From assembly GCF_014655595.1 (NCBI RefSeq), contig NZ_BNBL01000001.1:283290-347289 (forward strand): a stretch of 64,000 nucleotides of DNA. Reading direction: 5' to 3'. This DNA comes from Streptomyces griseocarneus. Its GTDB lineage: Bacteria > Actinomycetota > Actinomycetes > Streptomycetales > Streptomycetaceae. Both the position numbers and the translations under genes were made by a program. Each line of letters opens with the position of its first letter. The first letter of the stretch is position 1. A model generated the notes under the pieces. That model made no database searches, was not told the origin of the DNA, and saw only the letters and a list, made by a program, of their open reading frames with translations. Below, in pieces: positions 17,929 through 24,974 of the stretch.

Positions 17929-18624
17929 ATGGGCGTGCGTGAACGGCCGGAAGCGAAGAGGGGCGCGAACGGAAAGCGGTACGACCCCGAAAGGCTCTTT
18001 CTGCCCCCCGACGACGATCTCGCCCCGAACAGGCCGGGCGAGACCCTCCGGGCCCGGCTCGAGACCTCCCGGGCGGGCCGGGCGCGCCTGGTGATCGCCC
18101 GGCTGCTCGGGCGGCGGCCCGTGGAGGACTCCTGGCGCCGCGCGCTGGCCGCCGAGCAGCTCGTCGGGGCGGAGCTGGAGGGGCTGACGCCGGGCGGCTG
18201 GGAGGTCGTGCACTCCATCGTCCTGCCCGGCGAGGCCGTCATCTCCCATCTGCTGATCGGGCCCGGCGGCGTCTTCAGCGTGGCCGCCGAGCAGATCCGC
18301 GGGGGACGGGCCGAGGTGGACGACGCCTCGGTCCGGGTGCCGGGGGAGCGCCATCCGCTGCCGTACGTGCGCCGCGCGCGGCACAGCGCGCGCCGGTCCA
18401 CGCAGGTGCTTTCGCGGGGCTGCGGGTTCCCGGTGCGGGTGCTGCCGGTGCTGGTGCTCGTCGGCGCGGACGGCGTGGAGGTGGCGGACTCGCTGCGGGA
18501 CGTACGGGTGCTGCGGGAGGAGGAGGTGCCGGGGCTCGGCGCGCTGGGCGGGGTGCTGCACCCGGACCGGGTGGACCGCATCCACACGGTGGCGCGCAAC
18601 CGGCGGGTGTGGCTCCGGGCGTAG
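17929..18624 (+). CDS. NERD-like domain protein, probably without nuclease activity
   Basis: A 231-residue protein resembling the nuclease-related NERD domain: AAEQLVGAELEGL, GWEVVHSIVLPG and HLLIGPGGVFSVAAEQIRGG follow the family layout. The positions normally holding the catalytic Asp (DHL) and the Glu-x-Lys (ETK) read ISHLL and AAE, so endonuclease activity is doubtful. There is no signal peptide. The start used is ATG 17929, with a GTG directly before it; neither has a good ribosome-binding site. It stands alone and function is unknown. Confidence 0.65.
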   Translation: MGVRERPEAKRGANGKRYDPERLFLPPDDDLAPNRPGETLRARLETSRAGRARLVIARLLGRRPVEDSWRRALAAEQLVGAELEGLTPGGWEVVHSIVLPGEAVISHLLIGPGGVFSVAAEQIRGGRAEVDDASVRVPGERHPLPYVRRARHSARRSTQVLSRGCGFPVRVLPVLVLVGADGVEVADSLRDVRVLREEEVPGLGALGGVLHPDRVDRIHTVARNRRVWLRA

Positions 18625-18652
18625 GGGCGCGCGGCCCCCGCCGGGCCGGTGT

Positions 18653-19054
18653 CTACCAGGGGCCGGGGACGGGTCCGGTCAGCAGCCGGCACAGCAGTGC
18701 CGCGTCCTCGTCGGTCAGCCCGTCGGCGAAGCGGGTGAGCACGACCTCCCGGTCGGGGCGGCCGTCGAGGACCTTGTGCATCCGCCGGGCGGCGAGGCCC
18801 GCCTCGTCGGTCAGCGGCGCGTAGGCGTAGGCCCGGCCGCGCGGGGTGCGGGTGAGCACCTCCTTGCCGTGCAGCCGCGACAGGATCGTCACCACGGTGC
18901 TGTACGTCAGCTCGCCCGAGAGCGTGGCCTGCACCTCGCGCGGGGTGAGCGGGGCGCCCGCCCGCTGCAGTGCGGCGAGGACCTCGCCCTCCAGGGCGCC
19001 GCTGGCGCGGCGCCTGCCCTGGCGCGCGACGACGGTGGGGGTGGGCGTTGCCAT
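18653..19054 (-). CDS. BlaI/MecI/CopY-family transcriptional repressor
   Basis: A 133-residue winged-helix repressor. The DNA-binding domain covers about 20-85 (LEGEVLAALQRAGAPLTPREVQ, LTYSTVVTILSRLHGKEVLTR) and a short dimerisation helix set follows (LTRFADGLTDEDAALLCRLL). BlaI-type repressors control beta-lactam or cell-wall stress genes and are usually paired with an M56 sensor protease; none is encoded here. Instead the gene is divergent from a penicillin-binding-protein gene, and the 121-base gap holds a TACA-N4-TGTA inverted repeat of the type BlaI proteins bind. Autoregulation and control of that gene are the natural inference. Confidence 0.88.
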   Translation of the reverse strand: MATPTPTVVARQGRRRASGALEGEVLAALQRAGAPLTPREVQATLSGELTYSTVVTILSRLHGKEVLTRTPRGRAYAYAPLTDEAGLAARRMHKVLDGRPDREVVLTRFADGLTDEDAALLCRLLTGPVPGPW

Positions 19055-19101
19055 GGGTGTCGATGATCCTTCGATAAACCTTCGCAAGTCTTCCGCTTGC
19101 C

Positions 19102-19119
19102 TCTACAGGAGTGTAAAGG
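19102..19119. promoter_or_regulatory. Probable BlaI-family operator
   Basis: CTCTACAGGAGTGTAAAG is an imperfect dyad: CTyTACA, four bases, TGTArAG, with 14 of 18 positions symmetric. TACA/TGTA half-sites are characteristic of BlaI/MecI operators, although the canonical spacer is shorter. It sits 48 bases from the repressor start and 57 bases before the penicillin-binding-protein start. Confidence 0.6.
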
Positions 19120-19175
19120 CTCCCTAAGGTATTGAGAGAACCCTGAGTAATCTGACTGAGCTTCAGATTCCGGTT

Positions 19176-21290
19176 ATGGCAGACTCGCCCCAGAATCGAG
19201 CTGTAGACGCAGCGACGGATGTTCGGACGGGGTCGGGTCAAGCGGTGGGCGAGCGACGGAAAAATGGGGCACATGCGAACAAAGGCTCCGTATTTGCCTA
19301 TGGTCGCCGGGGGAAGCGGGGGACCTCCCGCAGCGTCGCGCTGAACCGTTTCCGTCCCGCCTACCCCCGCCCCGGGCGCACGGGCTACCGCCGCTGGATC
19401 CCCTCGTGGCGCCAGGTCCTGGGCTCCTTCGGCATCCTCGCCGGCGCGCTCACGGCCACCGTCGCGATCCTCTACGCGCGCACCGGCATACCCGCCGACC
19501 TCAACGCCTTCGCCACCCAGCAGGACAACGTCTACTACTGGGCCGACGGCACCGAGATGGCCCGCACGGGCCCCGTCGACCGGCAGGACACGGCCCTGGA
19601 GAAGGTCCCCGAGAAGGTGCGCTGGGCCGCGCTCGCCGCCGAGAACGAGACCTTCTACTCCGACAGCGGCATCTCCGTCAGCGGCATGACGCGCGCCGTG
19701 TCCAGGATGCTCACCGGCGGTGACACCCAGGGCGGCTCCACCATCACCCAGCAGTACGTGAAGAACGCCTACCTCAACCAGGAGCAGACCTTCACCCGCA
19801 AGCTCACCGAGATGTTCATCGCGATCAAGCTCGACAACAAGATGAGCAAGCCGGACATCCTCGAGGGCTACCTCAACACCAGCTGGTACGGGCGCGGCAG
19901 CTACGGCATCCAGCGCGCCGCCCACGCCTACTACGGCAAGGACGTCTCGCAGCTCGACGCCAGCGAGGGCGCCTTCCTCGCCTCCCTGCTCAAGGGCGCC
20001 GCCCTCTACGACCCGGCGGTCAGCGCCAAGAACCACGAGCGGGCGGTGGAGCGCTGGAACTGGATCCTCGACCGCATGGTCGCCATCGGCAGGCTCTCGC
20101 CCCAGGAGCGGGCCGGCTACACCCGCTTCCCCGAGCCCAAGGCGCCGCCCAGGCCCGCCGGGCTCAGCGGCCAGACCGGCTACCTCGTCGACACCGCCCG
20201 CGCCTACGTGAGCGCCCACACCGAGGTCTCCGACGCCGACTTCGACCTCGGCGGCTACCAGATCCGCACCACCTTCCGGAAGCCCGACACCGAGGCGCTG
20301 GCCAAGGCCGTCGAGGACGTCCGCAAGGGGCTGGACCCCGACAAGCGCGAGAGCGACAAGAACGTACGCGTCGGCGCCGCCTCCGTGACCACCGACGGGC
20401 GCATCCTCGCCCTCTACGGCGGCCCCGACTACCTCAAGCAGGGCTTCAACGACGCCAACTCCACCGTCGTCCCGGCGGGCACCACCTTCGGTCCCTTCGT
20501 CTACGCGGCCGCCCTGCGCGACGGCATCCAGCGCGTACGAGGCGGCCCGCGCGTCCCCGTGACGCCCGCGACCCTCTACAACGGCGACGACAAGGTGGCC
20601 ATCCGCACCCCCGAGGGCCCCTACTGGGACCGCTCGGGGAAGATCGTCAAGGCGTCCAACGACGGCGGCAGGTCCTACGGCCGGATCACCCTCAAGGACG
20701 CCGTCGCGCGGTCCGTGAACTCCCCGATCATGCAGCTGGGCATGGACGTGGGCCTGGACCGGGTGGGCAGGGTGGCCGTGCAGACGGGCCTGCTCGCCGA
20801 GAGCCTGGGCGCCAAGGTGCCCGCCTTCTCCCTCGGCACCAGCACGCCCAGCGCCATCCGCATGGCCGGCGCCTACGCCACCTTCGCCGCCAAGGGCATG
20901 AACAGCGAGCCGTACTCCGTGGAGCGGCTCAGCCGCAACGGCGACCCCGTGGACGTGGAGAAGCCCACCGCCGAGCGCGCCCTGCCCGTGAGCGTGGCCG
21001 CGGCGGTGGACGACGCGCTGCACGACGCCGTCCGGCGCGGCACCGCGACGGCGGCCGGGGCCGCCGGGCCCGGCGTGGCGGGCACGAACGGCACGGGCCC
21101 GGACAACAAGTCGGCGTGGTTCGCCGGCTACCGCGGCCGGACCGCGACCGCCGTCTCGCTCTTCCGCATCGACCCCAGGACCCAGGAGCCGCTGCGGCTG
21201 GACGGCCTGGGCGGCGCCGCCGCGTCGGTGCGCGGGAGCACGTACCCCCTCGCCATCTGGACCCGGTACATGAGCCACGCCGGGAAGTGA
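19176..21290 (+). CDS. Class A penicillin-binding protein with lost transpeptidase active site
   Basis: A 704-residue membrane-anchored bifunctional-type peptidoglycan synthase. A basic cytoplasmic tail (1-80) is followed by one membrane segment (about 81-100). The GT51 glycosyltransferase domain (about 115-290) keeps the catalytic Glu156 in AAENETF, GGSTITQQ (186-193) and RKLTEMFIAIKL. The transpeptidase domain (about 360-690) is recognisable but the nucleophile motif SxxK reads T436-T-F-G439 (VPAGTTFGPF), and the KTG lysine is Thr637 (VAGTNGT); only SxN (S513-V-N515) remains. It therefore should polymerise glycan but not cross-link or bind penicillin covalently. It is divergent from a BlaI-type repressor. 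Confidence 0.88.
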   Translation: MADSPQNRAVDAATDVRTGSGQAVGERRKNGAHANKGSVFAYGRRGKRGTSRSVALNRFRPAYPRPGRTGYRRWIPSWRQVLGSFGILAGALTATVAILYARTGIPADLNAFATQQDNVYYWADGTEMARTGPVDRQDTALEKVPEKVRWAALAAENETFYSDSGISVSGMTRAVSRMLTGGDTQGGSTITQQYVKNAYLNQEQTFTRKLTEMFIAIKLDNKMSKPDILEGYLNTSWYGRGSYGIQRAAHAYYGKDVSQLDASEGAFLASLLKGAALYDPAVSAKNHERAVERWNWILDRMVAIGRLSPQERAGYTRFPEPKAPPRPAGLSGQTGYLVDTARAYVSAHTEVSDADFDLGGYQIRTTFRKPDTEALAKAVEDVRKGLDPDKRESDKNVRVGAASVTTDGRILALYGGPDYLKQGFNDANSTVVPAGTTFGPFVYAAALRDGIQRVRGGPRVPVTPATLYNGDDKVAIRTPEGPYWDRSGKIVKASNDGGRSYGRITLKDAVARSVNSPIMQLGMDVGLDRVGRVAVQTGLLAESLGAKVPAFSLGTSTPSAIRMAGAYATFAAKGMNSEPYSVERLSRNGDPVDVEKPTAERALPVSVAAAVDDALHDAVRRGTATAAGAAGPGVAGTNGTGPDNKSAWFAGYRGRTATAVSLFRIDPRTQEPLRLDGLGGAAASVRGSTYPLAIWTRYMSHAGK

Positions 21291-21296
21291 GAGGGG

Positions 21297-21315
21297 GCCG
21301 GCGGCCCGCGCCGGC
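21297..21315. terminator. Short convergent hairpin
   Basis: A 7-bp stem (21297-21303 with 21309-21315) and five-base loop between the stops of the penicillin-binding-protein gene and the convergent deacetylase-like gene. Stable because it is all G/C but short. Confidence 0.45.
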
Positions 21316-22580
21316 TACTTGGTGAAGGTCTTCCAGTCCGGGGCCTGCGCGGGGTCCAGCCCGCGCAGCTTCGCCAGCACCTTCGGGTCCTGGGCGTCCA
21401 GCCAGTCGGCCACCTGCCGGAAGGAGACGCAGCGCACGCCGTCCCGGCGACAGACGTCCTTCATCACGTCCTCCATGGCCTTCATGTAGATCCCCCCGTT
21501 CCAGGTCTCGAAGTGGTTGCCGATGAACAGCGGGGCGCGGCTGCCGTTGTAGACGCGGTTGAAGCCGTTGAGGTACCCCTCGCGCGTCAGCTTCTGCCAT
21601 TCGGCGCGCTTGGCGGGATCGCCGTTGGTGTTGTCACCGGACTGGTTGAAGAGGAAGTTGAAGTCCATCGAGAGGACCTGGCGCTCGCTCTTGGGGTAGG
21701 GCAGCAGCTGCAGCGGGAAGTTCCAGATGCCGTCGTTCTTCGTCGGCCACAGCTGGAAGTCGCCGGGCGAGCTGGCGTCGTAGCGCCAGCCGAAGGTCTT
21801 CGCCGCCGGTATCAGCGTCTTCTGCCCCTCCAGGCAGGGGGCGCGGCCGCCGACGAGCTCCTTCTCGTAGTCGAAGGGCAGCGGGTCGACGTTCTTGAAG
21901 CCGGTGTTCGTCTTCCAGTTCTGGACGAAGGAGTAGGACTGCTCTATCTCCTTCTTCCACTCCTGCGAGGTCCAGTCCCCGCCGCCGTTCTTGCCGCAGA
22001 AGTGACCGTTGAAGTGCGTGCCTATCTCGTTGCCCTCCAGCCACGCGCCGCGCAGCTGCTCCAGGGTGTCCTTGATGTGGGCGTCCGAGGTGAAGTCGAT
22101 GGCCGCCTCGCCCGGCTTGTGCCGGGGCGGCAGGTACTTCTGCCGGTCCGCCTTCGGCAGCAGGTAGATGCCGGTCAGGAAGTAGGTCATCTGCGCGTTG
22201 TTCTGCCGGGCGACCGAGCGGAAGTGGGAGAAGAGCTTGTCGTCGTTCTCCAGCGCGCCGTCCCAGGAGAAGACGACGAACTGCGGCGGCTTCTCGCCCG
22301 GCTTCAGCTTCTCGGGCTTGGCCACCTTCGGCTGCGGCCCGGTGTAGGACGTCGAGCCGTCCCCGAGGACCCTGACCTTGCCGTCCCAGACCTCTTCCGG
22401 CTTCTTGCCGCCGTTGGCCTCGTTCTTCGCCCCGCCCTCCGGCTCGGGCGAGGAGGCGGCGGAGGCGGCGCCCTTGCGGCCGTCCCCGCCGTCGTCGGCG
22501 TGCGTCAGCGCGGCCACGAGGGCCACGGCCACGCACACGGCGCCCAGAGCCGTCCCCCCGTACAGAGACCTCTTCGACAA
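21315..22580 (-). CDS. Secreted polysaccharide-deacetylase-like protein
   Basis: A 421-residue exported protein. An N-terminal hydrophobic segment (GGTALGAVCVAVALVAALTHA) is followed by a charged Gly/Lys/Glu-rich linker and a NodB-like CE4 domain from about residue 95. FVVFSWDGALE takes the place of the usual TFDDG, and EIGTHFNGHFCG supplies two histidines for a metal site; a long C-terminal region has conserved aromatic stretches (LFIGNHFETWNGG). The family deacetylates glycans, but the altered motif leaves activity open. The start is TTG, chosen because AGGAG lies eight bases before it and the signal peptide begins there. Confidence 0.8.
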   Translation of the reverse strand: MSKRSLYGGTALGAVCVAVALVAALTHADDGGDGRKGAASAASSPEPEGGAKNEANGGKKPEEVWDGKVRVLGDGSTSYTGPQPKVAKPEKLKPGEKPPQFVVFSWDGALENDDKLFSHFRSVARQNNAQMTYFLTGIYLLPKADRQKYLPPRHKPGEAAIDFTSDAHIKDTLEQLRGAWLEGNEIGTHFNGHFCGKNGGGDWTSQEWKKEIEQSYSFVQNWKTNTGFKNVDPLPFDYEKELVGGRAPCLEGQKTLIPAAKTFGWRYDASSPGDFQLWPTKNDGIWNFPLQLLPYPKSERQVLSMDFNFLFNQSGDNTNGDPAKRAEWQKLTREGYLNGFNRVYNGSRAPLFIGNHFETWNGGIYMKAMEDVMKDVCRRDGVRCVSFRQVADWLDAQDPKVLAKLRGLDPAQAPDWKTFTK

Positions 22581-22623
22581 CTTCGTGCTCCTGTGCGCCG
22601 GTACATGTGTTTCAGCGCCAGTA

Positions 22624-23346
22624 TCACAGGCCCGTGTGACGGTTCCGCAGGGCGGGATGGTCCGCGACCACCGTGCACGAGCCGGGCGCGATCTCGGTGA
22701 ACCCCGCGTCGCGTACCACCGGTAGCCCGCTGCCCGTCACTTCCGCCCAGCGCGCCGGATCCGCGGTCCGCACCGACAGCGCGAAGCCGTCCTTCCGCCA
22801 GACCTCGCGCGCCGCGTCGTCCAGTGCCCACCACGCCAGCTGGGCCCCGTGCCCGGCCTGCGCCATGGCCTTGCCCGCCGACATCTCCAGCGCCGGGTTC
22901 AGCCACAGCACCGGCCGCCCGGCCTCCGGCGCGGCCGGCGGTGCGGGGTCGTCCAGGTCCGTGCCCGACACCTGCAGCTTGATCAGCTCCTTGGGCCAGC
23001 CGTCCAGCGGGACCGGCGGGAAGACCCGCACCTCCGCGGCCTCGCCGGGCACCGTGATCCCCGGCAGCGCGCAGGCCTTGCGCCACTCCGCGCCCCGCGC
23101 CCGCCGCACCACCTTGCGGATCCGCGCGTCCTGCCAGTCCCGTACGGCCTGCGCCCACTCCCCCTCGTCGGCGGTCGCCCGCTCGTCCGACAGCAGCGTG
23201 AGCACCGCCCGCGCCGCCGTCTCCAGGGCGTCGGTACGGGCGGGCGGGGCGGCCTTCTCCACCCGTACGACGAGCGGGAGGACGAACTGCGGTGCGTCGT
23301 CGCGGGGGTCCTGGGGGAGGGCGGGGGAGGTGTCTGAGCTGGTCAC
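22624..23346 (-). CDS. Peptidyl-tRNA hydrolase, Pth2-type
   Basis: A 240-residue protein whose C-terminal half carries a Pth2 signature, LEMSAGKAMAQAGHGAQLAWWAL (family: K-x-A-x-Q-x-x-H), implying cleavage of peptidyl-tRNA released from stalled ribosomes. The N-terminal 100 residues (helical, Arg/Ala-rich) are specific to actinobacterial members. The start is GTG; the gene lies 43 bases upstream of the deacetylase-like gene on the same strand and divergent from an ABC ATPase gene with 23 bases between starts, so their promoters overlap the opposite coding regions. Confidence 0.75.
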   Translation of the reverse strand: MTSSDTSPALPQDPRDDAPQFVLPLVVRVEKAAPPARTDALETAARAVLTLLSDERATADEGEWAQAVRDWQDARIRKVVRRARGAEWRKACALPGITVPGEAAEVRVFPPVPLDGWPKELIKLQVSGTDLDDPAPPAAPEAGRPVLWLNPALEMSAGKAMAQAGHGAQLAWWALDDAAREVWRKDGFALSVRTADPARWAEVTGSGLPVVRDAGFTEIAPGSCTVVADHPALRNRHTGL

Positions 23347-23369
23347 ACCCCCACGCTACCGTGGGGCCC

Positions 23370-24215
23370 ATGAGACTGACGGGGGTCGGGCGCCGCTATG
23401 GAATCGGCGGCCCATGGGTGTTACGCGACGTCGGCATGGAGCTCCCCGCGGGCGCGCTGCTGCGCGTCCAGGGGGCCAACGGCAGCGGCAAGTCCACGCT
23501 GCTGCGGGTGATCGCGGGCATCGACGCCCCCGACGCGGGACGCGTCGAGGGCCGGCCGCGCACCGCCTACGTCCCCGAACGCTTCCCCGCCGCCCTGCCC
23601 TTCACGGCGACCGGCTACCTCACCACGATGGGCCGCGTGCACGGCCTGGGCCGGGCCGCCGCCGCCCGGGCCGCCGGGGAGTGGCTGGAGCGGTTCGGCG
23701 CCGGCCACCACGCCCGTACCCGCCTGTCCCAACTCTCCAAGGGCACCAGCCAGAAGGTCGCCGTGGCCCAGGGACTGCTCGCCGCGCCCGGCCTGCTCGT
23801 GCTGGACGAGGCCTGGACCGGCCTGGACCCGGCGTCCCGGACCGTCCTCGACCGGGCGGTCGCCGACCGCGTCGCCGACGGCGGCACCGTCGTCTTCGTC
23901 GACCACGACCCCGGGCGCCTGGCCGGGCGAGCGGACGCGTTCTTCCGCGTGGAGGCCGGGCGGGTGCGGCGGGAGCGGGAAGCCGTTCCCGTCGCGGAGG
24001 ACCGCGTGCGGATAGAGGCCGAAGGCCCGGCCGGCGCCGAACTCCCGCCCGCCCTGCCCGGCGATCCCGCGTGCGAACCCGTCCCCGGCGGGCGGCCCGG
24101 CGCCGTGCGGCTCACCGTCGGCGCCGCGCACTCCGACGAACTGCTGCGCACGCTCCTGGCGGCCCGGCCGGCCTGGCACATCCACGCCGTGACCCCACGG
24201 GAGGCGAACCGATGA
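23370..24215 (+). CDS. ABC transporter ATP-binding protein with a TTA codon
   Basis: An ATPase subunit of 281 residues. Walker A is GANGSGKST (residues about 37-45), the signature is a variant LSKGTSQKVA in place of LSGGQ, Walker B is LLVLDEAWTGLD and the H-loop is VFVDHD. A roughly 75-residue C-terminal extension follows the fold. Codon 18 (23421-23423) is TTA, the only such codon I found in frame in the window, so translation should depend on the bldA leucyl-tRNA and be limited to development or late growth. The stop overlaps the permease start (ATGA). The substrate is unknown; the two-gene layout suggests export. Confidence 0.88.
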   Translation: MRLTGVGRRYGIGGPWVLRDVGMELPAGALLRVQGANGSGKSTLLRVIAGIDAPDAGRVEGRPRTAYVPERFPAALPFTATGYLTTMGRVHGLGRAAAARAAGEWLERFGAGHHARTRLSQLSKGTSQKVAVAQGLLAAPGLLVLDEAWTGLDPASRTVLDRAVADRVADGGTVVFVDHDPGRLAGRADAFFRVEAGRVRREREAVPVAEDRVRIEAEGPAGAELPPALPGDPACEPVPGGRPGAVRLTVGAAHSDELLRTLLAARPAWHIHAVTPREANR

Positions 24216-24880
24216 CCGCACTGCTGCGCTACCAGGCCACGCTGCTGATCCGCTCGCACCGGTGGCTCGCGCCGCTGCTGTTCCACGGCATCCTCCTGTG
24301 CATCGGGGTGCGCCCCGGGGAGCCGGTGCTGGACTCCTTCGCGTACGCCGCAGCCGTCCTGCTGCCCACCACCGCCTGGCTGGTGCGGGTCTGCGTCACC
24401 AACGAACCCCCCGCCGCGCGCGCCTGCGCCGCCGCGGCCGTCGGCCCCGTCCGCGCCCACCTCGCCGCGCTGCTGACCGCGCTGCTCGCCTCGGCCGCCC
24501 TCGGCACGGCCTGCGCCGCCGTCGTCGCCGCGGTCGGCGCCCCGCGCAGCACCGACCACCGGGTGGCCGTCCCCCTGCTGCCCGCGACCCTGGCCGGCCT
24601 CGTGGCCGCCCTGGTCTGCGCGCTGCTCGGCGTCGCGGTGGGAGCGCTGTGCAACCGGCCCCTGCTGCGCAGCACGGCATGGGCGGTTCCGGGCACGATG
24701 CTCGTGGCGTGCCTGGCGCTGTTCGTCTGGGGATCTCCCGCCAGGGCCGCCCTGAGCAGGCTGACGGCCGGCTCGATCAGCGGGTCCGTGCCCGTGCCGT
24801 TGCCGCCCCTGGCCTTCGCGGCCGTGCTGGCGGCGGGCGCCACGGCGGTGGCCTGCGCGGTGAGCCGGCGCCGGGAGTAG
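24212..24880 (+). CDS. ABC transporter membrane protein
   Basis: A 222-residue integral membrane protein, the partner of the preceding ATPase, with about six hydrophobic segments (for example FHGILLCIGV, AYAAAVLLPTTAWLV, LAALLTALLASAALGTACAAVVAAV, LLPATLAGLVAALVCALLGVAVGAL, PLAFAAVLAAGATAVACAV). It has no recognisable family motif beyond small actinobacterial ABC-2-like permeases. GGGAGG stands six bases before the ATG, which overlaps the ATPase stop by four bases. Confidence 0.78.
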   Translation: MTALLRYQATLLIRSHRWLAPLLFHGILLCIGVRPGEPVLDSFAYAAAVLLPTTAWLVRVCVTNEPPAARACAAAAVGPVRAHLAALLTALLASAALGTACAAVVAAVGAPRSTDHRVAVPLLPATLAGLVAALVCALLGVAVGALCNRPLLRSTAWAVPGTMLVACLALFVWGSPARAALSRLTAGSISGSVPVPLPPLAFAAVLAAGATAVACAVSRRRE

Positions 24881-24974
24881 CGGGCGGCGGGCCGCAGGGC
24901 CCCATCCCGCCGGCGGCCGCCGGACGGCACCATGGACAGCACGAACCCCGGGTCCTTCGTGAGAGGAGCTGCCT

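Noticed and set aside
17859..21278. A 1139-codon minus-strand frame running through the BlaI and penicillin-binding-protein region
   Set aside because: It crosses two real genes and their intergenic operator, with composition typical of a non-coding frame.
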